From CAZTZL01 sp964617625 (lineage in GTDB: Bacteria > Zhuqueibacterota > QNDG01 > DSAB01), in assembly GCA_964617625.1 (NCBI GenBank), contig CAZTZL010000040.1, forward strand, positions 1 to 26,514: a stretch of 26,514 bases of DNA. The letters are read 5' to 3'. The position numbers were made by a program, and so were the translations under genes. Positions within the stretch are counted from its first letter, which is position 1, and each line of letters starts with the position of its first letter. This document shows positions 14,199 to 21,799 of the stretch, piece after piece. Under the pieces are notes generated by a model. It saw only the letters and a program-made list of their open reading frames with translations. It had not been told where the DNA came from and ran no database searches.

Positions 14199-14930
14199 TT
14201 ATCCGATTTCTTTGATTCCCGCTTTGAAAATCTTTAATCCGTCTTCCGAACCCAGATAGGTATGAATGGCTCTTTCCGGATGGGGCATCAGTCCAAGAAT
14301 GTGCCCCGAAGGATCTGTGATGCCTGCCCGTCCGCCGGGAGAACCGTTCGGATTCGCCGGGTATGCGTCTGTGCCTTCCGGAGAACCGTACCGCAATGCC
14401 GTCTGCTTTTCATCGAAATTATCCGGCAGGAGAAGCCGACCTTCTCCGTGCGCCACGGGCATGCGGATGATTTGATCCGCCAGCCCCGATGTCCAGATGC
14501 AGGGATTTTTAACCACGTGCACATCGACCCAGCGGCTTTCGAAAAACGCCGACCGGTTTCTGTCCAAAAGGGCATTCGGATGGCCGATTTCCCCGGTTCC
14601 GGGGAGTAGCCCCGTATTAACCAACACCTGAAATCCGTTGCATATCCCGATGATCGGAATCGATTTTTCCTTGGCCTCGAGAAGCTGGTCCCGGAGCCGA
14701 TAAATCAGATCGATGGCAAAGATGCGGCCTGCCGCGAGATGGTCTCCGAACGAGAACCCGCCGGGAAGGGCAAGCATGTCGCAGTCCGTCAATTTGACTT
14801 TGTGTGAAATGAGATCGGCAGTGAGATGGCAGAGCAACGCGTCGGCGCCGGCCAGACGAAATGCATCCATCGTCTCATGGTGGCAGTTTGTACCCGGCGA
14901 ATATAAAACGTGAACTCTGGGACGTATCAT
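14199..14930 (-). CDS. purQ: Phosphoribosylformylglycinamidine synthase, glutaminase subunit
   Basis: PurQ is the class I glutamine amidotransferase that supplies ammonia to PurL in the fourth step of purine synthesis. The start is ATG 14930, which overlaps the purL stop codon as ATGA, with AAAGGTGG just upstream; an ATG ten codons earlier lies inside purL. The 243-residue product has the oxyanion segment LALPGGFSFGDHLAAGR (53-69), the nucleophile Cys97 in GICNGFQVL, and the triad residues His217 and Glu219 in MPHPERA. The length is that of the free PurQ subunit rather than the domain fused to large PurL. The 4 nt overlap implies coupled translation and matched amounts with PurL. Confidence 0.97.
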   Translation of the reverse strand: MIRPRVHVLYSPGTNCHHETMDAFRLAGADALLCHLTADLISHKVKLTDCDMLALPGGFSFGDHLAAGRIFAIDLIYRLRDQLLEAKEKSIPIIGICNGFQVLVNTGLLPGTGEIGHPNALLDRNRSAFFESRWVDVHVVKNPCIWTSGLADQIIRMPVAHGEGRLLLPDNFDEKQTALRYGSPEGTDAYPANPNGSPGGRAGITDPSGHILGLMPHPERAIHTYLGSEDGLKIFKAGIKEIG

Positions 14931-17794
14931 CGAACCACCTTTCTGAACGGGCTTTCCCAAACTTCGATCAGTTCATTCATCGGAAGGTGGATGGTTTCTT
15001 TCCCTGTGTTCAGAAGGATATCCGGATTGTTCACGATGGTTCCAACCGGAACGGCATTGAATTTTTCAATCATTTCCTTTTCTTTCTTTTCGTTTGTTTC
15101 CACGAGGATCGAACCGACCATTTCGGCGAACAGTCCAATTTCGGGCTGCTGCAGATCGAGCGACTGGCTAAGACAGGATAAGTCGATCCGGCATCCCAAT
15201 CCGCTGCCGAGTGCCATTTCGAAAAGCCTCCGGATCAGACCGCCTTCTCCCAGAGCCGAAGCCGAGAGAATCCATCCTGATTCCTGTGCGGTTCGAATCA
15301 TTTTCCAGAGACTCTGAATCGTTTCGACGGAAGGATCGGGAAGTTCGGTTCCCCTCCGATTTATCGTGTCGAGATAAACCGATCCGCCCAGTTCAGATGA
15401 GACCGGGCCGATCAGGCAGAGCCGGTTTCCGGTGTTTGTCCAGGGCTTCGGGATCAATTTTCGGATATCGGGCATACGTCCCAGCGCCAGGATACAGAGC
15501 GTGGGGGGCACATTTAGCCGGTTTCCTTTTTCATCGATAAATGTGCCGCTGGAACTGTCCTTCCCGCTGATGAAGGGAATTTTCAGTTTTCGAGACAGAT
15601 TCGCGCATGCAAAAACCATTTCTTTAAGAGACCATGCGACTTCGGGAGAAATTTTCGGCGTATAAAAATTATCGCATAACATGATGTCATTCGAATGGAA
15701 TCCCGCAGAAACGAGTTTGGATACGGCTTCAATGATTGCGAGTTTCGCATAACCGGAAGAATCAACTTCGCCATAGAATGGGTTGAAGGAGATGGCCGTT
15801 CCGGCCCCGAATCGTTTTCTCCGGACTGGCGCCGATACCCAGATATCATTTGGCATGCGACCGCTTTGGCCTCCGTACGGTCCTGTAATCACTGTTCCCT
15901 GGACTGTATTGTCAAACCGGGTACCCGCAGAGGATTGATCGCAGATGTTCAAATGACCGAGAACAGCGTGTATGGCCGAGATCCATTGTTTCTCATTTTG
16001 AAGCGGCGGCGGCGGTTCGTATCTTTGTTGAATTTTCGGCTTTATAATTTTAATTTCTGGCAGCGGGCATCCTTTTCGTAAATCCTTAAACTTTAGATCG
16101 ACGACAGTCTCTCCGGTTAATTCCGGGGATTCCGGAAGATTTTCCGGATCGTCAGTCACGGAGCTGTCATAAATCACCTGACATCGGCCCGTGTTTGTGA
16201 ATTTGCCCACAACTGCCGAGGAAACTTCGAATTGCTCGAGAATGGAAAGCGCTTCTTTGATTTTATCCGGTGGGACACAGAGAAGCATCCGCTCCTGGCT
16301 CTCCGAGATCCAGATTTCCCAGGGATGCATGCCTTCCGTTTTTAACGGAACTTTGGCGAGATTGATCCAGATACCGGTATCGGATCCCATTTCTCCGGCT
16401 GCCGATGAGAGCCCTGCCGCTCCCAGATCCGTAACAGCGCGGAGGCAATTGCTGTCCCTCAATACCGGAATGGCCTCCATGAATTTCCGTTCTTCGATCG
16501 GATGGCCGATCTGAACATGGGAAGCGTCCACGGTTGAGGTTTTTTCCGTCATCGAACCGGAACTTACCGTGGCGCCGTGCAGTCCGTCTCTTCCGGTGGG
16601 ACCTCCGATCAGAACGGCAATGTCACTCGGAAGCGGATGGCCTTTGGGAGCGCGGCCGGCCGGAATGATGCCGATAGAGTGCCCCAGGGCGAAGCATTTT
16701 CCCGTATATCCGGGATGGAACCGGTATACCGGAAACATCATTGGGATGCCCATGGGATTACAGTAGTCTGCGGTTCCCCGGATTGATTCCAGTAAAATGG
16801 TTTTCGGATGAAGCACTCCCTGCGGGATCGATTTCCAGTCCATGCGGGGATTCCCCAGCCCCATAATCGTGCTGCCGCCGATGGGCCAGGCGCCCTGCCC
16901 GCATCCGAGTGTGTCCCGTATCACGCCGCCGTGCTTGGTCATGATGCCGCCGTAGGGGCTGACAGCGGAAGGGGAGTTATGGGTTTCCCCTTTTAGCGTC
17001 AGGGCCATCCCGTCATAAAAATCCATCACGCCCGCGTTGTCTTCAAAGGAAGAGAGCACGAGCGGGTGGTCGATCCCGCGTGTTGCGTCCATGAGGGCCT
17101 GAAGCAGTCCGAGACTTTTCCACGTTGTGTGAAAGCAGTGATCAGACCAGGTCTGGGCAAACATTTCGACTTCGGCGTCGGTAAGGGGGCGGTGCATCGA
17201 CCGGGAAATTTTTTGGAGGGTCTCCATCTGATCCGCATTGAGAAAAAGGCGGCGCGTTTCGCTGAGATGAAGCAGTTCGTTTTTATCCAGATTTTCGAGT
17301 TCGATTCTTTCTACCGGCCCCGTTTCCCCCTGAGGCCGGAGAGAATCCCATTCCATGTTATCGGGGATGATCATTTGAACCTGTGCATTGTAAAGATATC
17401 GTCTTACGATTTCCTCGGCAGCGGTGCTGTCGATTCCGTGGAACTGGTACCGGTGCGCCAGACGTGCCCAGACGAGATCGTTGACACTTAGAGAACGGGC
17501 GCCTCTCAATATTGAAGGAAGTTCCGGATCGGTAACAGCCCGCTGGTAACCCACTTCGATGACAGGGCCTTCCGATTGGTCCAGGCAGGAGACCGAATGG
17601 ATCGATTCCGTGGCCGGATGAGAAAACAGGATTTTCAGGGTCATTGCTTTTTCGGGGGTAATTCCTTCGAGCCGGTACACCCTTTCAATGGTAAGACCAG
17701 TCAGCTGATCGAATCCCTCGCTTTTTAATCGCTCAAACAGAATTTCGGCTTCCGGGTCGGTTCCCGTTCTCTTTGTATAGAGAGTGGATATCAA
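14927..17794 (-). CDS. purL: Phosphoribosylformylglycinamidine synthase with built-in PurS-like N-terminal domain
   Basis: PurL converts FGAR, ATP and ammonia to FGAM. The 955-residue size lies between small PurL (about 740, with separate PurS and PurQ) and large PurL (about 1300, with fused glutaminase). Residues 1 to about 160 look like two PurS-type halves: TGTDPEAEILFERL near the start and EVGYQRAVTDPELPSI, with an ending resembling the PurS C-terminus (RRYLYNAQVQ). The rest is the usual pair of AIRS-like halves: FAQTWSDHCFHTTWKS, LKGETHNSPSAVSPYGG, RDGLHGATVSS, and ISGKDSSSGTF in the second half. The start is TTG 17794, with AAGGAG about 7 nt before it; no nearby ATG fits. purQ overlaps the end by 4 nt and no separate purS is visible, consistent with the fusion. 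Confidence 0.95.
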   Translation of the reverse strand: MISTLYTKRTGTDPEAEILFERLKSEGFDQLTGLTIERVYRLEGITPEKAMTLKILFSHPATESIHSVSCLDQSEGPVIEVGYQRAVTDPELPSILRGARSLSVNDLVWARLAHRYQFHGIDSTAAEEIVRRYLYNAQVQMIIPDNMEWDSLRPQGETGPVERIELENLDKNELLHLSETRRLFLNADQMETLQKISRSMHRPLTDAEVEMFAQTWSDHCFHTTWKSLGLLQALMDATRGIDHPLVLSSFEDNAGVMDFYDGMALTLKGETHNSPSAVSPYGGIMTKHGGVIRDTLGCGQGAWPIGGSTIMGLGNPRMDWKSIPQGVLHPKTILLESIRGTADYCNPMGIPMMFPVYRFHPGYTGKCFALGHSIGIIPAGRAPKGHPLPSDIAVLIGGPTGRDGLHGATVSSGSMTEKTSTVDASHVQIGHPIEERKFMEAIPVLRDSNCLRAVTDLGAAGLSSAAGEMGSDTGIWINLAKVPLKTEGMHPWEIWISESQERMLLCVPPDKIKEALSILEQFEVSSAVVGKFTNTGRCQVIYDSSVTDDPENLPESPELTGETVVDLKFKDLRKGCPLPEIKIIKPKIQQRYEPPPPLQNEKQWISAIHAVLGHLNICDQSSAGTRFDNTVQGTVITGPYGGQSGRMPNDIWVSAPVRRKRFGAGTAISFNPFYGEVDSSGYAKLAIIEAVSKLVSAGFHSNDIMLCDNFYTPKISPEVAWSLKEMVFACANLSRKLKIPFISGKDSSSGTFIDEKGNRLNVPPTLCILALGRMPDIRKLIPKPWTNTGNRLCLIGPVSSELGGSVYLDTINRRGTELPDPSVETIQSLWKMIRTAQESGWILSASALGEGGLIRRLFEMALGSGLGCRIDLSCLSQSLDLQQPEIGLFAEMVGSILVETNEKKEKEMIEKFNAVPVGTIVNNPDILLNTGKETIHLPMNELIEVWESPFRKVVR

Positions 17795-17832
17795 TGGGTT
17801 CTCCTTTTGTGGGAAGAATAAAATTAAGATAT

Positions 17833-17861
17833 ATACTAAGGTTGAATGAGGAAAATGTCAA
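17833..17861 (-). promoter_or_regulatory. Sigma-70-like promoter of purL-purQ
   Basis: On the minus strand a perfect TTGACA (17856-17861) is followed after 17 nt by TAGTAT (17833-17838). The untranslated leader would be only about 30 nt, leaving no room for a purine riboswitch. Confidence 0.65.
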
Positions 17862-17981
17862 GGACAAAATACAATTTTTTGCAAATACTTTTCTTTTACC
17901 TGACATGAAATTATACATGCACGGTTAAAATCATTCAATCGTTAATAAGTGAAACAATTTTTCATGTTGTATTCAAATTAC

Positions 17982-18006
17982 ATTCTTTTCTTTAGAAGAA
18001 AAGAAT
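17982..18006. repeat. Perfect 11 bp palindrome with 3 nt centre
   Basis: ATTCTTTTCTT (17982-17992), TAG, then AAGAAAAGAAT (17996-18006). It lies about 120 bp upstream of the purL promoter and 380 bp before the PAS gene. There is no T-run in the direction of any gene end, so it is more likely a protein site or decayed element than a terminator. Confidence 0.6.
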
Positions 18007-18079
18007 TCCCGTAAAGACTTATTATCTGTAACTTAATGAGGATTTGATTTAATATTTATAAACATAGTTCAAATATTTT

Positions 18080-18177
18080 GTCATTCCCGCATTATTTTAA
18101 GAGGTAATCCACTTATGCCCATACCCCTGGATTCCTGCTGGAGTTTATCCCGTACTTGATATGGGGCCGGAATGATG
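18080..18177. repeat. Degenerate CATTCCCGC-type palindromic repeat
   Basis: The segment starts GTCATTCCCGC and ends GGCCGGAATGATG, near-inverted ends, with an internal TAATCCAC and CTGGATTCCTGC. This is the wording of the small palindromic intergenic repeats common in many proteobacterial and candidate-phylum genomes (ends of the form GTCATTCCCG...CGGGAATGAC). This copy is worn: the arms no longer match fully. It takes up a sixth of the 594 bp non-coding stretch 17795-18388. Confidence 0.55.
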
Positions 18178-18220
18178 TGAATATTTGACTTTTGTATGGT
18201 TTGGGATGTATTTCTTTATC

Positions 18221-18239
18221 ACTTAAAAGGCTTTTAAGT
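18221..18239. promoter_or_regulatory. Perfect 19 bp palindrome, candidate operator
   Basis: ACTTAAAAG (18221-18229), a central G, then CTTTTAAGT (18231-18239). The symmetry and length fit a dimeric regulator. It lies 33 bp before the sigma-54-like element of the PAS gene. Confidence 0.45.
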
Positions 18240-18271
18240 TGATTAAATAAATTGTTTTAACCGGACACCAG

Positions 18272-18287
18272 TGGCATGATAGTTGTA
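18272..18287 (+). promoter_or_regulatory. Sigma-54-like -24/-12 promoter
   Basis: TGGCATG, 4 nt, TTGTA matches the -24/-12 consensus TGGCACG-N4-TTGCW at ten of twelve fixed positions with exact spacing. The mismatches are T for C in the -24 box and T for C at the -12 GC step, the latter being an important position. Initiation would fall near 18298, leaving about 90 nt of leader before the PAS gene. Confidence 0.35.
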
Positions 18288-18388
18288 CTATCTGATTTGG
18301 ATGATTGTATGTGATATTTGAGGATACATTTTTAAATCCTTAATTTATAACCTTTTCAGAATGCAATCCAGCGAAGAAGGTGGAAAGA

Positions 18389-19777
18389 ATGAAGATCACC
18401 GGAAACAGTTTGAGCCCGCTTATTCAAAATGTGATTCTCGGAAGCGTTACGGGAATAGTAGTCGGTTTTGTCATCCGTGTTTATTATCAATATGTACGAG
18501 GTACGGATATTGTCTGGATGCTATTCTTTCTCGTCGGGCCTTTAATAGGTTATCTCAGCGGCCGTGAACGTGAACGCATAGAGAAATTACAAAAAGAGAA
18601 ACAATCTCTTCAAGATAATCTGGATAAAATTCAAATTGCATTTAAAAGATCGACAAACAAATATAAGGCACTGATCGAGAGTGCCAGCGACGCGATTTTT
18701 CTGACAACCAAGGATGGACGATTCGTTTTGTTTAATGAAGCTACCTGCCTGCTTTCCGGCTACAAGCGGGAAGAACTGAAAAAAATGAATCTTTCACAGC
18801 TTCAGATGGAATCGGATGATTCGGTGAAACATCGCAAGGCGTGGCTGGACAATGGTATTTGCCGCTATGAAGACAAATGGGCCACGAAAGACGGAGGCGA
18901 AATCTTTCTTGAAATCAATGTAAAATGGATGCAAATAAGCGGATATGAACTCATTCTTCACATCGGGCGCGATATTCTCAGAAGGAAAGAGACGGATGAA
19001 GCCGGGAAATCCGATGAGATCAAGGGCTTTCAGACGGATAAAATTATTGAACTGGCCAGAGTGAACAAGATGAATCAGGAAAATGTTTACAAGCCGGCCC
19101 AAAAAATTATGGACACTGTACAGACGATTCTCAACGACTTTAAGGTCCCTGAGCAGAAAGAAAGATTTGCCGAAGTTTTGAACAAATGGGAGGAAACGCG
19201 CACTTTTGTTAAAGAGTTTTCTGCAAAAGGCGAGAGGGATTTAAATGAAAAGCCGTCCCAATGGGATTTGAATGAAATTATCATTCAGGAACTGCGGTAT
19301 ATCGAAAAAGTCGTGGATACGACCGGTTTTGTCGTTCAAACCAGTTTTTCTACAAAACTGCCTTTAATTTTAGGATTCGGCAGAGATTTTTCTCTGGTGT
19401 TCAACACCCTCTTCCGGGCGATTATCGAATCTTTAAAAACTTCTTTGAAAAAAGAAATTTCTATAACAACCAATAGTTATAATGATAAGAATGTTGTCGC
19501 AATTCAATTCCCGAATTTGGAAACGCTGGAGTTGAATTTGATGAAAGTAGTGGATCCCCTCTTTAAAAGAGGCGCATGGATGGCGAAGAAACAGAAAGAA
19601 CAGGGAAGAGAAATCTATCAGGCATTTGTGAAATCTATTGGGGGAGAATTGGAAATTGTATCCAAAAACGGGAAAGAAATGGTCGTGAAAATAAGAATTC
19701 CTGCAGTTCAGCCCGGTCAGGCCGAAGTGCAGAAACAGGGGTCGAAGAAGGATAGTCAAAGTTCAGTCGCTGTGTAA
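18389..19777 (+). CDS. Membrane PAS-domain protein with degenerate histidine-kinase core
   Basis: The 462-residue protein starts at ATG 18389, 5 nt after AAGGTGG; a GTG at 18380 would overlap that ribosome site. Two membrane helices (about 12-34 and 41-56) precede a short coiled coil (58-88) and a PAS domain (91-200), with YKALIESASDAIFLTTKDG, LFNEATCLLSGYKREEL and a trailing GRDILRRKETDE. Then comes a region laid out like a histidine kinase: LARVNKMNQENVYKPAQKIM (223-241) stands where an H-box would be but has no histidine. FSLVFNTLFRAIIESLKT (334-351) resembles the N-box helix without its key Asn. The ATP-lid region VDPLFKRGAW ... GGELEIVSKNG (389-428) lacks the glycine-rich G-boxes. It is therefore probably a non-catalytic sensor or scaffold. 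A sigma-54-like promoter and a palindrome lie upstream. No response regulator is adjacent. Confidence 0.85.
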   Translation: MKITGNSLSPLIQNVILGSVTGIVVGFVIRVYYQYVRGTDIVWMLFFLVGPLIGYLSGRERERIEKLQKEKQSLQDNLDKIQIAFKRSTNKYKALIESASDAIFLTTKDGRFVLFNEATCLLSGYKREELKKMNLSQLQMESDDSVKHRKAWLDNGICRYEDKWATKDGGEIFLEINVKWMQISGYELILHIGRDILRRKETDEAGKSDEIKGFQTDKIIELARVNKMNQENVYKPAQKIMDTVQTILNDFKVPEQKERFAEVLNKWEETRTFVKEFSAKGERDLNEKPSQWDLNEIIIQELRYIEKVVDTTGFVVQTSFSTKLPLILGFGRDFSLVFNTLFRAIIESLKTSLKKEISITTNSYNDKNVVAIQFPNLETLELNLMKVVDPLFKRGAWMAKKQKEQGREIYQAFVKSIGGELEIVSKNGKEMVVKIRIPAVQPGQAEVQKQGSKKDSQSSVAV

Positions 19778-19910
19778 TAGGCTCAAAGTAATATTATTTT
19801 TCGATATAGTAATATTTTTTTATATGAATTATTAATGTCCTACAATAAAATGCCTTCGCAGGACACCGAAAAAGTGATATTGAATCCGATCATTTCCACT
19901 AGAGGTTTCT

Positions 19911-20390
19911 GTGTGTCAGTTGTATGAATTGCACCTGATGGGTGAAGAATTATCCTGCTTTAAAAGGATATTGCATTTTGGAAAAAGAAGTATGCGGTTT
20001 CTCAGAAACCGTGCGATTTTGCTCAATCACACCTTGAACCGTTTTATAAATAGAAAAAGCAAATCGAACGTAAAACCGGATGTGGAAACATTGCAGCCGG
20101 GCGATGAAGCGCGTGTCAAATCCAAAGAGGAAATATTAAAAACCCTGGACGGCTGGCGAAGATATAAGGGATGCCGTTTTATGGATGAAATGTGGCAATA
20201 CTGCGGCGGAACTTATCAGGTTTATAAAAAAGTGGATTACATGCTGGATGAGACAACGATGAAAATGAAACGGTGCACCAATATGGTCATTCTTGACGGA
20301 TTGATTTGCAACGGAAGCTGGCCGTTTAAGAAATGCGACAGAAGCTGTTTCTTTTTTTGGAGAACCGAATGGTTGGAAAAGGTTAAATAA
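19911..20390 (+). CDS. Conserved Cys-rich protein of unknown function (found with polysaccharide / FemAB-like genes)
   Basis: The 159-residue protein begins at GTG 19911, with AGAGG 5 nt upstream. After a basic, poorly conserved N-terminus it has a compact conserved domain (61-159): LQPGDEARVKSKEEILKTLD, GCRFMDEMWQYCGG, YKKVDYMLDE, KMKRCTNMVIL, DGLICNG and CDRSCFFFWRTEWL. Six cysteines (88, 98, 122, 133, 142, 146) recur in the family pattern as I remember it, which I have seen in exopolysaccharide-type gene clusters of several phyla. A metal or disulfide site is plausible. No signal peptide or membrane segment is visible. A TACAAT word at 19841-19846 could be a -10. The FemAB-like gene follows 46 bp downstream. 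Function unknown. Confidence 0.75.
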   Translation: MCQLYELHLMGEELSCFKRILHFGKRSMRFLRNRAILLNHTLNRFINRKSKSNVKPDVETLQPGDEARVKSKEEILKTLDGWRRYKGCRFMDEMWQYCGGTYQVYKKVDYMLDETTMKMKRCTNMVILDGLICNGSWPFKKCDRSCFFFWRTEWLEKVK

Positions 20391-20436
20391 TCTCGTTTCC
20401 TTCTGTATCGAAAACAATCAATTGGTATCAGGGACT

Positions 20437-21495
20437 ATGGAGTTCAAACTTATCGATCCCCTTACCGATCCGCGATGGGATCATTTCGTAAAAAGCCATC
20501 CTCAGGGAAGTTTCTATCATCATTCAGTCTGGGGAAAAGTCATCTATCAAACGTTTCCTCATGTGCATCCGGTCTATTCGATTATCGAACAGGATGGCCA
20601 GATTGCCGGTCTTGCCCCCTTCTTCTTTGTCAAAAGTGTCCTGACGGGAAAGAGGCTGATCGCATTGCCTTTTACCATTTACGCAGATCCGCTTGTCCAC
20701 TCAGATGAAGGGATCCATTTGTTGATCGATAACCTGCTCAATATTCAGAAAAACAGAAATGCATCTTTTATTCAGATCCGGACACGGTTTTCATCCGAGA
20801 TGTTCCGTGAAAAAGGATTTGAGGTATTTTCCGGATTTAAAAATCACGTTCTGAATCTCGAAAACGATCTGGAACTGATCTGGAAGTCTTTTGACCGGAC
20901 GTGTGTCCGGCAGCGTATTCAGAGGGCGGAGAAGAGCGGAGTCGCGGTTTCGCAGGCTTCCGATGAAGCGGATGTAAAAGCCTTCTTTCGGCTTCACAGC
21001 CTGACCCGGAAACAATTCGGAATTCCCCCGCAGCCTTATACGTTTTTCCGTAACATGTGGGAGATTCTTCATCCCAAAGGCATGTTCGATATCTTCATAG
21101 CCAGGGTCAGCGATCGGCCCGTCAGCAGTCTTTTGTGTTTTAAATACAAAACCACTGTGCATGCCGAATATATGGGGACCGATCATCAATTTAAAGAATA
21201 CAGCGGGAATATTTTACTTTTCTGGCACGCTATTCAGAAATCCAAAGCCGACGGTTACCGGGCCTTTGAGTTCGGAGCTTCCCCCAACAGTGAAACCAGT
21301 CTGATCCGGTTTAAACAAAGATGGGGAACCCGGGAGGAAGAACTTCAGTATTGCTATTTCCCCAGCGTGGTCGGATTCTCATCCGGATTCGGGAATTCCG
21401 GAAGTTACCGGTTCCTGTCCTGGATTTGCAGGAGACTGCCGTCCCCGCTTTTTGAACTGGCCGGAAAATTTTTATACCGCCATCTGGGCGGATAA
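20437..21495 (+). CDS. FemAB / GNAT-type acyltransferase family protein
   Basis: The 352-residue protein starts at ATG 20437, preceded by AGGGA; a TTG five codons earlier is less likely. It shows the double-GNAT layout of FemAB-related proteins: WDHFVKSHPQGSFYHHSVW near the N-terminus, GLAPFFFVKS, ALPFTIYADPLV, a helical arm around CVRQRIQRAEKSGV, and a second half with VSSLLCFKYKTTVHAEYMG, GNILLFWHAIQ, FEFGASPNSETSLIRFKQRWG. The last motif is typical of the group linked to exopolysaccharide and PEP-CTERM systems. Members transfer amino acids or acyl groups to peptidoglycan or glycan precursors; the substrate here is unknown. It is cytoplasmic, without a signal peptide. A strong terminator follows about 85 bp after the stop. 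Confidence 0.88.
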   Translation: MEFKLIDPLTDPRWDHFVKSHPQGSFYHHSVWGKVIYQTFPHVHPVYSIIEQDGQIAGLAPFFFVKSVLTGKRLIALPFTIYADPLVHSDEGIHLLIDNLLNIQKNRNASFIQIRTRFSSEMFREKGFEVFSGFKNHVLNLENDLELIWKSFDRTCVRQRIQRAEKSGVAVSQASDEADVKAFFRLHSLTRKQFGIPPQPYTFFRNMWEILHPKGMFDIFIARVSDRPVSSLLCFKYKTTVHAEYMGTDHQFKEYSGNILLFWHAIQKSKADGYRAFEFGASPNSETSLIRFKQRWGTREEELQYCYFPSVVGFSSGFGNSGSYRFLSWICRRLPSPLFELAGKFLYRHLGG

Positions 21496-21578
21496 TCCGC
21501 AGAACGTTGTTTATATCGACACTTATCAAATTTCATTGAAATAATAGTATGATCGGATAAGATTACTCTCATTATTTT

Positions 21579-21613
21579 AAAAAGGCCTCTCGGAAACGTA
21601 GAGGCCTTTTTTT
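21579..21613 (+). terminator. Rho-independent terminator after the FemAB-like gene
   Basis: The stem AAAAAGGCCTCT (21579-21590) pairs with AGAGGCCTTTTT, with loop CGGAAACGT, and runs into a seven-T tract. It ends the PAS / Cys-rich / FemAB-like group. Confidence 0.93.
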
Positions 21614-21758
21614 ATAAGAAAAAATTATGTTGCTAAAATAAGAATATTTTTCGACTTTCTCTTGATTTTTTAAGCAGTTTCTATTATTTTAAAAAATCTT
21701 TCCTTTACTCTCTGGTTTATAAAATTTGTATAGAAACCCTGTTTAACTTGTAACCGAA

Positions 21759-21790
21759 AAGGAGCTGTCATGCTCCTTCCAAAAAGGAGG
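21759..21790 (+). promoter_or_regulatory. Leader with alternative Shine-Dalgarno pairings
   Basis: Segment A, AAGGAGC (21759-21765), pairs perfectly with segment B, GCTCCTT (21772-21778). Segment B can instead pair over 6 bp with segment C, AAGGAG (21784-21789), the ribosome site of the EF-hand gene. A is itself a ribosome site for a nine-codon frame at 21770-21799. The two stems exclude each other, a layout suited to translational control. Base pairing is directly visible; the regulation is inferred. Confidence 0.5.
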
Positions 21791-21799
21791 TCATTATGA
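21770..21799 (+). CDS. Possible nine-residue leader peptide, stop overlapping the EF-hand gene start
   Basis: AAGGAG, 5 nt, then ATG opens a frame reading MLLPKRRSL and stopping at TGA 21797-21799, which overlaps the ATG of the next gene as ATGA. Translation would melt the pairing that hides the downstream ribosome site and deliver ribosomes to the next start. The frame is too short to judge by composition. Confidence 0.4.
   Translation: MLLPKRRSL

Noticed and set aside
17795..17832. Possible purine riboswitch in the purL leader
   Set aside because: The leader is only about 30 nt and has no aptamer-like stems.
17733..17918. 61-codon minus-strand frame overlapping the purL start
   Set aside because: It runs through the purL promoter and ribosome site and overlaps purL in another frame.
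19785..19825. AT-only stem with T-run after the PAS gene as terminator
   Set aside because: No GC pairs in the stem, so it would be too weak; the next gene may be co-transcribed.
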